NCBI RefSeq assembly: GCF_900156155.1
Contig: NZ_FTMD01000005.1
Span: 186,001-250,000, forward strand
Source: Aromatoleum tolulyticum
Lineage (GTDB): Bacteria; Pseudomonadota; Gammaproteobacteria; Burkholderiales; Rhodocyclaceae
Direction: 5' to 3'
Length of the DNA stretch: 64,000 nucleotides
Shown here: positions 43,790 through 52,103 of the stretch, in pieces
How the letters are laid out: every line of letters begins with the position of its first letter
How positions within the stretch are numbered: position 1 is the first letter of the stretch
Made by a program: the position numbers and the translations under genes
Notes under the pieces: generated by a model
Database searches by the model: none
Told to the model about the DNA's origin: nothing
The model's input: the letters and a program-made list of their open reading frames with translations, nothing else

Positions 43790-45418
43790 TCACTGGTCGT
43801 TGCCGAAGGACTTGGCGGTTTCGCGCAGCTTGAACTTCTGCAGCTTGCCGGCCGGCGTGCGGGGCAGGTCTTCAACGATCTCGAGGCGCTCCGGGTAGTA
43901 CTGCTTGGCGACCTGCTGCTTGTCGAGATAAGCCGTGAGATCCTCGAAAGTCAGCGTGCAGCCGGGTTTCAGCGAGACGAAGGCGCACACGCGCTCGCCC
44001 AGGCGGCGATCCGGGTAGCCGACGACCGCGACGGTGGTGATGGACGGGTGACGGTAGAGCAGGTTCTCGATCTCGACGACCGGGATGTTCTCGCCGCCGC
44101 GGATCACGATGTCCTTGCTGCGGCCGTTGATGCGGATGTAGCCCTCGGCGTCCTGGAAGGCGAGGTCGCCGGTGTCGAACCAGCCTTCGGCGGTGACGCC
44201 GTTAAGCTGGGGACGCTTGAGATAGCCGGCGAACAGCGACGAGCCGCGGATCAGCAGTTCGCCGGTCTCGCCGGGGCTTACTTCGGCGCCGTTCGCGTCG
44301 AGGATGCGGACCTCGATGCCGGGCAGTGCGCGACCGTCGGAGACGCCCGACTTCTCGAGCGCACGGGCAGGTTCGGTTATCGTGACCGCTCCGCATTCGG
44401 TCATGCCCCAGGCTGAGCATACGCGCAGCCCCATCAGCTCCCAGGCGCGCTGGATGGTCACCGGCGGGATGGGCGCACCGGCGCAGTTGAACTTGGTGAA
44501 CTGCGGCGACACCGGAGCGCCCGCTTCAACCGCCGCGCACATGTCGGAGATGAAGGCGGCCGACGCCATGCTGAAGGTCACGCCCTCGTCACGCACGATC
44601 TCCAGTGCGCGTGCGGGATCCCAGATCTCCTGCAGCACGGTCGTCGAGTTCAGGATCAGCGGCAGCATCGCGAGGTAGCCGTAGCCGGTGAGGTGAGCCA
44701 TCGGCGAAGCGCCGAGGATGACGTCCGAGGGGTTCAGCTCCATCGTCGCGATGTACGCGTGCAGGTTGGAGAAGAGCGTGTTCGAGGTATGCATCACGCC
44801 CTTGGGCTCGCCCGTCGTGCCGGACGTGTACATGAGGAGCGACACGTCGTCGGGTCCGAGGCCGGGGCCTGAAAGAGGCGGCGTGTCGTCGCGCATGAGC
44901 ACGCGGTCGAAGCTGTCTTCCCGGTCGCCGTCCACGACGACGACCTGCTTCAGATGGGGCAGTTTGGGCTGCAGTTCGCGCGCCATCGCGGCGTGGTCGA
45001 ACTTGCGGAACACGTTCGGCACGATGAAGACCTTCGTCTCGGCGAAGTTCAGCATGTAGCTCAGTTCGTGCTGACGGAAGATCGGCATCACCGGGTTCGC
45101 AGCGGCACCGATGCGGGCGCAGGCGAGCGAAAGCGCCACGAATTCCCAGCGGTTGGGCAGCTGGAAGCTCACGACGTCGCTGCGGCCCACGCCCAGTGCG
45201 ACGAGACTGCGCGCAATGCGGTCGACGCGCCGGTCCAGCTCGCGATAGCTGAGACGGACCGGTTCGGCCTGGCCGTCGCGGTATGCGACGACGGCCGGCT
45301 TGTCGGGGCAGTTTTCCAGCGCGCGCTGGAAATGCACATCGATCGTCTCGTCGCGCCACAGGCCCGCGGCCTTCATCGTTGTCATGCGGTCGGCGATCAG
45401 CACCGGGTCGAAATTCAT
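43790..45418 (-). CDS. aliA: Cyclohexanecarboxylate-CoA ligase (AMP-forming)
   Basis: A 542-residue ANL-family acyl-CoA synthetase. The P-loop LLMYTSGTTGEPKGVMHT, the motif WFDTGDLAFQDAEGYI and the C-terminal Lys in RTPAGKLQKFKLRE are all present. It activates an acid through an acyl-adenylate to its CoA ester. The assignment to AliA rests on its place in a cluster with aliB, badK, badH, badI and badR and on overall similarity to that group. ATG 45418 follows GAGGAG. It leads a minus-strand unit aliA-badK-MaoC and is divergent from aliB across 434 bases. Confidence 0.82.
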   Translation of the reverse strand: MNFDPVLIADRMTTMKAAGLWRDETIDVHFQRALENCPDKPAVVAYRDGQAEPVRLSYRELDRRVDRIARSLVALGVGRSDVVSFQLPNRWEFVALSLACARIGAAANPVMPIFRQHELSYMLNFAETKVFIVPNVFRKFDHAAMARELQPKLPHLKQVVVVDGDREDSFDRVLMRDDTPPLSGPGLGPDDVSLLMYTSGTTGEPKGVMHTSNTLFSNLHAYIATMELNPSDVILGASPMAHLTGYGYLAMLPLILNSTTVLQEIWDPARALEIVRDEGVTFSMASAAFISDMCAAVEAGAPVSPQFTKFNCAGAPIPPVTIQRAWELMGLRVCSAWGMTECGAVTITEPARALEKSGVSDGRALPGIEVRILDANGAEVSPGETGELLIRGSSLFAGYLKRPQLNGVTAEGWFDTGDLAFQDAEGYIRINGRSKDIVIRGGENIPVVEIENLLYRHPSITTVAVVGYPDRRLGERVCAFVSLKPGCTLTFEDLTAYLDKQQVAKQYYPERLEIVEDLPRTPAGKLQKFKLRETAKSFGNDQ

Positions 45419-45724
45419 CGTTATCTCCTCTCTTGGCGGGGGCCTTGGCCCGCGCACAACCCTGAATGTCGTCTTGCGAGACGGCAGCGCTTCGGTCACA
45501 GCGACGACGGCGACGCGTCGATGTGGAGATGCGGTTCGGCAATGCCCGTTGCGCCCGGTTGGCGGCGCACGTCTCGCTCATTGATGTTGGCCCCCGGCCT
45601 TCGCCGACGGCGTCGCAAAGCTATTACCTTTGCAAAAGCAAGTCAATAGCTTGTCACAAGGCCGGCCGACGGAAGCGGCGTGAAATTGGCCGCAGGTGTT
45701 CGTAACAGTCTAGCAGATATAAGG

Positions 45725-45737
45725 AAACAGACTGTTT
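45725..45737. promoter_or_regulatory. Palindrome AAACAG-A-CTGTTT, candidate BadR/MarR operator
   Basis: A perfect inverted repeat with six-base arms. Half-sites of the same sequence occur at 45704-45710 and, inside the aliB promoter spacer, at 45810-45817. Short AT-rich palindromes of this size are typical MarR targets, and a MarR gene lies just beyond aliB. Function is inferred. Confidence 0.5.
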
Positions 45738-45794
45738 GTAGATAGTCGGTAGCCGCCCCGCGGGCTTCATTCTGAAAAATTAAATAGCAATGTA

Positions 45795-45824
45795 TTGACA
45801 GAAAAGTTCGACTGTTCCTAGAAT
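45795..45824 (+). promoter_or_regulatory. aliB: Sigma-70 promoter of aliB
   Basis: TTGACA (45795-45800) and TAGAAT (45819-45824) with an 18-base spacer, about 30 bases before aliB. The half-site GACTGTTC lies inside the spacer, so a bound repressor would block polymerase. Confidence 0.65.
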
Positions 45825-45852
45825 GCGCTAAACCTACACAGGAGGAGTAGCG

Positions 45853-47001
45853 ATGGATTTCAGTCTCAGTCCCGAGCAGCAGGCGCTCGTTGATACCGCA
45901 AGCCGTTTCGCCCGCGAGCGTCTCGCTCCCGGCTACAAGGCACGCGAAAAGGCTGAGCGCATCGAGCGCGAAGTGATCCGCGAAATGGGCGAGCTGGGCT
46001 TCCTCGGCCCCGAGCTGCCCGAGGATCACGGCGGCATGGGTGTGGACTGCCTGACCAGCGGCCTGTTGCTGGAGCAGATCTCGTACGGCGACTTCAACGT
46101 GTCCTACGTGAATCTGCTCACCTCGCTGTGCGGCCAGATCGTTGCGAACTACGCGCAGCCGGACATTGCGAAGGAGTGGCTGGGTCAGGTTATCGCCGGC
46201 AAGAAATCGATCGCGATTGCCCTGACGGAGCCCAGTGCCGGTTCCGACGCCGCACGCCTGAAGCTGAAGGCGACGCGCGACGGCGATGTGTGGGTGCTCA
46301 ATGGCGAGAAGACCTCGATCTCGATGGCGACGCAGGCGGATGTGGCGGTTGTGTTCGCCCGCACCGGCAGCGAAGCCGATCGTGCCCGCGGCATCAGCGC
46401 GTTCCTGGTGCCGATGGATCTGCCGGGTATCACCCGCACGGCTTTCGACGACATCGGCACCCGCCCGGTGGGCCGCGGCTCGATCTTCTTCGACGACGTG
46501 CGCGTGCCCGCCGAGATGATGCTCGGCGACGAGGGCAAGGGTTTTGTCCAGGTGATGCAGGGCTTCGACTACAGCCGCGCGCTGATCGGTATCCAGTGCA
46601 TGGGCGTGGTGCGCGCCTCGCTCGACGAGACTTGGCGCTACGTGCAGGAACGCGAGGCCTTCGGCAAGAAGATCGGCGAGTTCCAGGGCGTGACTTTCCC
46701 GCTCGCCGAAGCGGAGACGATGTACGAGGCGTGCCGCGCGCTATGCCTGAAGACGCTGTGGCTGAAGGATCAGGGCCTCGAGCACACGGCGGAAGCCGCG
46801 ATGTGCAAATGGTGGGCGCCCAAGCTGGCGTGCGAAATCATCCACCAGTGCCTGCTCACGCACGGCCACGGCGGCTACGCGAGCGACTACGACTTCGGTC
46901 AGCGCTATCGCGACGTGATGGGTCTGCAGATCGGCGACGGCACCGCGAACATCATGAAGATGATCATCGGCCGCGAAAAGATCGCGGCGCACGAGATCTA
47001 A
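45853..47001 (+). CDS. aliB: Cyclohexanecarboxyl-CoA dehydrogenase (acyl-CoA dehydrogenase with Asp base)
   Basis: A 382-residue acyl-CoA dehydrogenase. Usual motifs: ALTEPSAGSDAARLKL, FDDIGTRPVGRGSIFFDDVRVP and REAFGKKIGEFQ. The motif that in short-chain enzymes carries the catalytic Glu reads IGDGTANIMKM, with Asp362. Asp as catalytic base is known from cyclohexanecarboxyl-CoA dehydrogenases, which supports the AliB role: oxidation to cyclohex-1-ene-1-carboxyl-CoA with electrons passed to ETF. It is divergent from aliA and its stop overlaps the convergent MarR gene stop by three bases. AGGAGGAG precedes the ATG. Confidence 0.87.
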   Translation: MDFSLSPEQQALVDTASRFARERLAPGYKAREKAERIEREVIREMGELGFLGPELPEDHGGMGVDCLTSGLLLEQISYGDFNVSYVNLLTSLCGQIVANYAQPDIAKEWLGQVIAGKKSIAIALTEPSAGSDAARLKLKATRDGDVWVLNGEKTSISMATQADVAVVFARTGSEADRARGISAFLVPMDLPGITRTAFDDIGTRPVGRGSIFFDDVRVPAEMMLGDEGKGFVQVMQGFDYSRALIGIQCMGVVRASLDETWRYVQEREAFGKKIGEFQGVTFPLAEAETMYEACRALCLKTLWLKDQGLEHTAEAAMCKWWAPKLACEIIHQCLLTHGHGGYASDYDFGQRYRDVMGLQIGDGTANIMKMIIGREKIAAHEI

Positions 47002-47468
47002 AGCTTGGCCATGTTGCGCTGCAGGAGGCTCACGTAATGGATGAACTGCAGGCGGTCGTCGAACGAGAAACCTTTCAGCGCCTCGTCGTAGAACGCGTGA
47101 ATCGGGTCGATGAGCTTGACCCACAGTTCCTCGCCCTTGGCGGTGAGCTTCACCTTGCGCGAGCGACGGTCTTCGGTGCTGGTGACGCGCTCGATCAGGC
47201 CGTCGCGTTCGAGGCGGGTGAGGATGCCCGACAGGTTCTGGCGGCTGACGAGGAGGAAGCGCGACAGTTCGCCGACGCCCATGCCCTCCTTGACCTTCGG
47301 GCGGGACAGGGCGCCGAGCACGGACCACTGCTGCGTCGTCACGCCGAATTCGTCGAGGGCCTGCGTGCCCTTGGTGTGCAGCGTGTTCGCGGCCTGGAAG
47401 AAACGGAAGAACAGCCGGTTGCTGATCTCCATTGTGGCGAGGTCCTTGGCAGCGGAAAGGTCTTTCAT
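46998..47468 (-). CDS. badR: MarR family regulator, BadR-like
   Basis: A 156-residue winged-helix regulator. The DNA-binding part runs from GVTTQQWSVLGAL through GELSRFLLVSRQNLSGILTRLERDGLIERV to EDRRSRKVKLTAKG, the conserved wing. BadR in Rhodopseudomonas controls the cyclohexanecarboxylate genes; here the gene sits between aliB and the divergent badH. Upstream starts (ATG 47501 and 47516) are open and cannot be excluded because no start has a strong ribosome site. The effector is probably a CoA ester or a cyclohexene-type acid; this is not visible in the sequence. Confidence 0.8.
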   Translation of the reverse strand: MKDLSAAKDLATMEISNRLFFRFFQAANTLHTKGTQALDEFGVTTQQWSVLGALSRPKVKEGMGVGELSRFLLVSRQNLSGILTRLERDGLIERVTSTEDRRSRKVKLTAKGEELWVKLIDPIHAFYDEALKGFSFDDRLQFIHYVSLLQRNMAKL

Positions 47469-47567
47469 CGGGGCGTCGGGTTGGTTTCGAACGGCGCCCA
47501 TTGAAGCGCAAAGCATGGCCTGTACGCAACGGGCCGAATTGATGGTTATCCAACAGGAGGAAGCAAA

Positions 47568-48335
47568 ATGAGAGGTCTTGAAGGCAAGGTCGTGATCGTG
47601 ACGGGTGGTGCCGGTGGCATCGGTTCCGCAATCTGCCGCCGTTTCGGCGAGGAGCGCGCGAGCGTCGCCGTGTTCGACATCAACCGCGAAGCGGCCGAAG
47701 CCGTTGCAGCGGAAATCCAGTCCGCGGGTGGCAAGGCACGTGCCTTTGCGGTCGACCTGACGAGCCAGGATTCGGTGATCACGGCCGTGACCGCCGCCGA
47801 AGCTGAACTCGGCCCGATCGACGTGCTGGTGAACAACGCCGGCTGGGACAAGGTCGGCAACTTCCTCGATACCGAGAAGCCGCTGTGGGACAAGATCGTC
47901 GCGATCAACCTGTACGGCGCGCTGTACATGCATCACGCGGTCGTCAAGGGCATGCGCGAGCGCGGCCGCGGCCGTGTCATCAACGTCGCGTCCGACGCCG
48001 GCCGTGTCGGTTCGTCGGGCGAGGCGGTGTACTCGTTCTGCAAGGGCGGCCTGATCTCGTTCTCGAAGACGCTGGCGCGCGAAGTCGCCCGTCAGCAGAT
48101 CAACATCAACGTCGTGTGCCCCGGCCCGACCGACACCCCGCTGCTCGACGACATCTGCGGCGAAGGCGAGCGCGGCGAGAAGCTCCGCACCGCCTTCACC
48201 CGTGCCGTGCCCTTCGGCCGTCTCGGCCAGCCGGGTGATCTGCCGGGCGCCGTGACCTTCCTCGCCAGCGACGACGCCGCGTTCATCACCGGTCAGGTGA
48301 TCAGCGTGTCGGGCGGCCTGACGATGGCCGGCTAA
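47568..48335 (+). CDS. badH: 2-hydroxycyclohexanecarboxyl-CoA dehydrogenase (SDR)
   Basis: A 255-residue short-chain dehydrogenase. The NAD-binding motif is VTGGAGGIGSAI, followed by NNAGW and the catalytic Tyr155-x3-Lys159 in YSFCK. The family assignment is clear; the specific role follows from high similarity to BadH and the adjacent badI. It oxidises 2-hydroxycyclohexanecarboxyl-CoA to the 2-keto ester. CAGGAGG precedes the ATG. It starts the plus-strand operon badH-badI-acyl-CoA dehydrogenase-nitroreductase. Confidence 0.9.
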   Translation: MRGLEGKVVIVTGGAGGIGSAICRRFGEERASVAVFDINREAAEAVAAEIQSAGGKARAFAVDLTSQDSVITAVTAAEAELGPIDVLVNNAGWDKVGNFLDTEKPLWDKIVAINLYGALYMHHAVVKGMRERGRGRVINVASDAGRVGSSGEAVYSFCKGGLISFSKTLAREVARQQININVVCPGPTDTPLLDDICGEGERGEKLRTAFTRAVPFGRLGQPGDLPGAVTFLASDDAAFITGQVISVSGGLTMAG

Positions 48336-48369
48336 GCACCCAATTCACGACAACGACGAGGAGCAGAAC

Positions 48370-49152
48370 ATGGAATACCAGGACATTCTCTACACCAAGC
48401 AGGACGGCATCGCGACCGTTACGATCAACCGTCCCGCCCAGTACAACGCCTTCCGCGCCCAGACCTGCGAGGAGATGATCCACGCGCTCAAGGATGCGGA
48501 TTACGACCGCAGCATCGGCGTGGTCGTCCTGACCGGCGCCGGCGACAAGGCCTTCTGCACCGGCGGTGACCAGGGTACGCAGGACGGCGGCTACGGTGGC
48601 CGCGGCGTGATCGGCCTGCCGATCGAGGAAGTGCAGAGCGCGATCCGTGACATCTCCAAGCCCGTGATCGCTCGCGTGAACGGCTTTGCGATCGGCGGCG
48701 GCAACGTGCTCGTGACGATCTGCGACCTCGCGATCGCCTCCGAAAAGGCCCAGCTCGGCCAGGCCGGCCCGCGCGTCGGCTCGGTCGACCCCGGCTTCGG
48801 CACCGCGCTGCTGGCGCGCGTTGTCGGCGAGAAGAAGGCGCGCGAAATCTGGTACCTGTGCCGCCGCTACACCGCGCAGGAAGCGCTCGCGATGGGCCTC
48901 GTCAACGCCGTCGTGCCACACGACCAGCTCGACGCCGAAGTGAAGAAGTGGTGCGACGAGATCGTCGAGAAGAGCCCGACCGCGATCGCGCTGGCGAAGA
49001 AGTCGTTCAACGTCGATACGGAAATGATCCGCGGCATGGGCGGCCTGGCAATGCACGCGCTCAAGCTCTACTACGAGACGGCGGAGTCGGCCGAAGGCGG
49101 CAATGCTTTCCGCGAGAAGCGCAAGCCCGAGTTCCGCAAGCACCAGAAGTAA
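48370..49152 (+). CDS. badI: 2-ketocyclohexanecarboxyl-CoA hydrolase (ring cleaving)
   Basis: A 260-residue crotonase-fold protein of the MenB/BadI branch. The segments DKAFCTGGDQ, GGNVLVTICDLAI and GSVDPGFGTALLARVVGEKKAREIWYLCRRY fit BadI closely, and the DQ instead of a generic hydratase residue pair marks it as a C-C hydrolase. It opens the alicyclic ring of 2-ketocyclohexanecarboxyl-CoA hydrolytically to pimeloyl-CoA. It lies 34 bases after badH. The C-terminus ends REKRKPEFRKHQK, also as in BadI. Confidence 0.92.
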   Translation: MEYQDILYTKQDGIATVTINRPAQYNAFRAQTCEEMIHALKDADYDRSIGVVVLTGAGDKAFCTGGDQGTQDGGYGGRGVIGLPIEEVQSAIRDISKPVIARVNGFAIGGGNVLVTICDLAIASEKAQLGQAGPRVGSVDPGFGTALLARVVGEKKAREIWYLCRRYTAQEALAMGLVNAVVPHDQLDAEVKKWCDEIVEKSPTAIALAKKSFNVDTEMIRGMGGLAMHALKLYYETAESAEGGNAFREKRKPEFRKHQK

Positions 49153-49257
49153 GCACGGCAGGACTTTGCGCACCGGCCGGCGGCAATGCCGGCCGGTGCG
49201 CAGAATCCGCCGCATAACCCAGACACGCACAACACAGCACCGGAGAGGGAACACGAC

Positions 49258-50412
49258 ATGATCCGCGATCAGGAGACACTCAACATTCTTCTCGACACGA
49301 TCTCGCGCTTTGTGCGCGAGCGCCTCGTGCCGCAGGAGGCGCACGTCGCCGAGACCGACCAGATCCCGCCGGAGCTGGTCGCCGAGATGAAGGAACTCGG
49401 CCTGTTCGGCCTGTCGATTCCCGAGGAATTCGGCGGCATGGGGCTGACGATGGAGGAGGAGGTCCTCGCGACCTTCGAGATCGGTCAGACCTCGCCGTGC
49501 TTCCGTTCGCTGTTCGCGACGAACAACGGCATCGGCGGGCAAGGCATCGTCATCGACGGCACGCCCGAGCAGAAACGCGACTACCTGCCGCGCCTCGCCT
49601 CCGGCGAGATCATCGGCTCCTTCGCGCTTACCGAACCCGACGCCGGTTCCGACGCGGGCAGCCTGCGCACCAGCGCGCGCCGCGACGGCGACCATTATGT
49701 GTTGAACGGCACCAAGCGCTACATCACCAACGCGCCCGAAGCGGGCATCTTCACGGTGATGGCGCGCACGAATCCGGACGCGAAGGGGCCGCATGGCATC
49801 TCCGCGTTCATCGTCGAGAAGGGCACGCCGGGCCTGTCGCTCGGCAACATCGACAAGAAGATGGGCCAGAAGGGGGCCCATACCTGCGACGTGATTTTCG
49901 AAGACTGCCGCGTGCCGGTCGCCAACCTCATCGGCGGCAAGGAAGAGGTCGGCTTCAAGACTGCGATGAAGGTGCTCGACAAGGGGCGCATCAACATCGC
50001 TGCGATCTGCGTCGGCGTTGCAGAGCGCATGCTTGCAGACGCGCTGCGCTATGCGATGGAACGCAAGCAGTTCGGCAAGCCGATCGCGGAGTTTCAGCTG
50101 ATCCAGGCGATGCTCGCCGACAGCAAGGCCGAGATCTACGCCGCGCGCACGATGGTGCTCGATGCGGCACGCAAGCGCGACGACGGCCGCGATGTGGGCA
50201 CGGAAGCCGCCTGCGCCAAGCTCTTCGCTTCGGAAATGTGCTGCCGCGTCGCCGATCGCGCCGTGCAGATCTTCGGCGGCGCCGGTTATCTGTCGGAATA
50301 CGGCATCGAGCGCTTCTACCGCGACGTGCGTCTGTTCCGCATCTTCGAGGGCACGAGCCAGATCCAGCAGCTCGTGATCGCCCGCAACATGATACGGGCT
50401 GCCGGCGAATGA
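49258..50412 (+). CDS. Acyl-CoA dehydrogenase (candidate pimeloyl-CoA or glutaryl-CoA type)
   Basis: A 384-residue acyl-CoA dehydrogenase with the usual layout (FALTEPDAGSDAGSLR, MGQKGAHTCDVIF, ERKQFGKPIAEFQ) and the catalytic Glu364 in IFEGTSQIQQ. This is the ordinary short-chain type, unlike AliB and the dehydrogenase at 16 kb. Its position after badI suggests oxidation of pimeloyl-CoA or a shortened dicarboxylyl-CoA. Its stop overlaps the nitroreductase start (ATGA), so the two are coupled. Confidence 0.85.
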   Translation: MIRDQETLNILLDTISRFVRERLVPQEAHVAETDQIPPELVAEMKELGLFGLSIPEEFGGMGLTMEEEVLATFEIGQTSPCFRSLFATNNGIGGQGIVIDGTPEQKRDYLPRLASGEIIGSFALTEPDAGSDAGSLRTSARRDGDHYVLNGTKRYITNAPEAGIFTVMARTNPDAKGPHGISAFIVEKGTPGLSLGNIDKKMGQKGAHTCDVIFEDCRVPVANLIGGKEEVGFKTAMKVLDKGRINIAAICVGVAERMLADALRYAMERKQFGKPIAEFQLIQAMLADSKAEIYAARTMVLDAARKRDDGRDVGTEAACAKLFASEMCCRVADRAVQIFGGAGYLSEYGIERFYRDVRLFRIFEGTSQIQQLVIARNMIRAAGE

Positions 50413-51149
50413 ACGCGCGCGTGCGCGAGGATCCCGTCGTGTCCTTCGGCGGCGATGAGGCGGCGCTCGACTGGCTGATCTCGCGTCGCCGTTCGATACG
50501 CGCCTTCCTGCCGGTCTCCGTCGATACGGGCACGATCGAGGATGTGCTGCGGATCGCCGCGCGCGCGCCGTCGGGCAACAACATCCAGCCGTGGCGCGTG
50601 CACGTCGTGGCGGGCGCGAAGCTCGCTGCCTTGGTGAACGCCGTCTGCGCCGCCTTCGACGAGGGCGACGACAGCCACGTGCCGGAGTACGCCTATTACC
50701 CGGACGAGTTCTTCGAGCCGTATCTGGGCAGGCGGCGCCGCAGTGGCTGGGGGCTGTACGCCCGGCTCGGCATCGAGAAGAGCGACCGCGAACGGATGCG
50801 CGTGCAGACGCGGCGCAACTTCCGCTTCTTCGATGCGCCGGTCGGTCTGATCTTCACCATCGACCGCCGCCTGGGGCAGGGCAGCTGGATCGACTACGGC
50901 ATGTTCCTGCAGAACGTGATGCTGGCGGCCGAGGCGCGGGGTCTTTCCACTTGCGCACAGGCGGCGTGGACGCCGTACCACCGCATCATTTCCGACGTGC
51001 TCGGCTTCGGCGAGCACGAGCAGCTGGTGTGCGGCATGGCACTCGGCTATGCCGACCCGGATGCGCCCGAGAACGCCCTCGTCACCGAGCGCGCGCCGCT
51101 GTCGGAATTCGTGGTCATGCACGGCGAGGGTGCCGTTGCCGAACTTTAA
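50409..51149 (+). CDS. Nitroreductase family flavoprotein
   Basis: A 246-residue FMN-dependent protein. The N-terminal motif RRSIRAFLP and the APSGNNIQPW segment bind FMN; GSWIDYGMFLQNVMLAAEARGLSTC and the C-terminal GMALGYADPDAPEN are family marks. Nitroreductases reduce nitro groups, quinones or enones with NAD(P)H. Its coupling to the acyl-CoA dehydrogenase in a cyclohexanecarboxylate operon suggests a role with an unsaturated intermediate, but the substrate is unknown. Confidence 0.83.
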   Translation: MNARVREDPVVSFGGDEAALDWLISRRRSIRAFLPVSVDTGTIEDVLRIAARAPSGNNIQPWRVHVVAGAKLAALVNAVCAAFDEGDDSHVPEYAYYPDEFFEPYLGRRRRSGWGLYARLGIEKSDRERMRVQTRRNFRFFDAPVGLIFTIDRRLGQGSWIDYGMFLQNVMLAAEARGLSTCAQAAWTPYHRIISDVLGFGEHEQLVCGMALGYADPDAPENALVTERAPLSEFVVMHGEGAVAEL

Positions 51150-51235
51150 GATTTTTCCGTGGGCCGCTCTTGCCGAGCGTCCCGCCTCCGGTGCAGTTTC
51201 TGCTACTCCCTCTCCCAAGCTCGCCGGAGTTCTGG

Positions 51236-51271
51236 CCGGCTCGATGCAAGCGTGTCGAGCCGGATTTTTTT
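51236..51271 (+). terminator. Rho-independent terminator of the badH-I operon
   Basis: Perfect nine-base stem CCGGCTCGA / TCGAGCCGG with a ten-base loop, followed by A and seven T. It lies between the nitroreductase and the convergent PaaY-like gene and ends two bases before the latter's stop. Confidence 0.9.
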
Positions 51272-51273
51272 CT

Positions 51274-51888
51274 TCAGCCCCGCTGTTTCTGTTCGCTCAG
51301 CGGCACGATTTCCGGCATCACGATGCGCTTGCGTCCCGGCTCGACCGCACTCAGCGCGTCGGTCTCTTCCATCGTCGCGAGGCAGCGCACGGCGAGGTTC
51401 TGGTAGATCCCCGTCCCGCGTACCTTCCACGCCATCTCCTGCTCGGTGAGCGCGCGCACGACCTTGGCCGGTACGCCGGCGACCAGAGAGTTGGCCGGCA
51501 CTTCCATCCCCGCCTTCACGAAGCTGCACGCCGCGACGAAAGTGTTCTCGCCGATCACGGCGTTGTCCATCACTACCGCGTTCATGCCGACCAGCGCATT
51601 GCGCTTGATCGTGCAGCAATGCAGCACGGCGCCGTGGCCGATGTGCCCGTTCTCTTCGACGACCGTGTCGTGCTCGGGGAAGCTGTGGATCACGCAGGTG
51701 TCCTGCACGTTCACGCCCGCCTGCAGGATCAGGCGGCCGAAGTCGCCGCGCAGGCTGGCACACGGGCCGACGTAGCAGCCGGGGCCGACGATCACGTCGC
51801 CGATCAGCACGGCGGTCGGATGGACGTAGGCGGTCGGATCGACAACCGGCACGACGCCGTCGATCGCGAATACTCGGGGTGTGGTCAT
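51274..51888 (-). CDS. Gamma-carbonic anhydrase-like / PaaY family protein
   Basis: A 204-residue left-handed beta-helix protein with hexapeptide repeats (for example [24 protein letters not shown]). His residues for a metal site appear in VIHSFPEHD and [13 protein letters not shown], as in PaaY and CaiE. PaaY is a thioesterase that frees CoA from dead-end esters in phenylacetate breakdown. Placed between two beta-oxidation blocks, it may rescue CoA there. It is transcribed against its neighbours and divergent from the next enoyl-CoA hydratase. Confidence 0.82.
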   Translation of the reverse strand: MTTPRVFAIDGVVPVVDPTAYVHPTAVLIGDVIVGPGCYVGPCASLRGDFGRLILQAGVNVQDTCVIHSFPEHDTVVEENGHIGHGAVLHCCTIKRNALVGMNAVVMDNAVIGENTFVAACSFVKAGMEVPANSLVAGVPAKVVRALTEQEMAWKVRGTGIYQNLAVRCLATMEETDALSAVEPGRKRIVMPEIVPLSEQKQRG

Positions 51889-52103
51889 CGAAGCTCCTTG
51901 TTCGCCCGCTGTGCGGGCTCGTGGGGTGGGGTCCGGTCCGGCGCGGTCTTCGCGGCGTTACGCGCCCGATCCGGCCTTAAAGGCATTATATTGCCCGGAT
52001 TATTCGATTCTAGGGGTTTATCCCTTGGTGGAAAAGCAGTATCGTGCATTTTCCAAAATAGACAGAACAGTGGTTCGCAGTGCGGACCCAAGGAGAGCGA
52101 GAG

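Larger units (their letters stand above)
45419..45852. promoter_or_regulatory. Divergent control region between aliA and aliB
   Basis: This region has no convincing gene. It is AT-rich between 45640 and 45850. It holds a perfect 13-base palindrome (45725-45737), related half-sites AACAGTC (45704-45710) and GACTGTTC (45810-45817), and a strong sigma-70 promoter facing aliB; listed separately. Confidence 0.55.
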
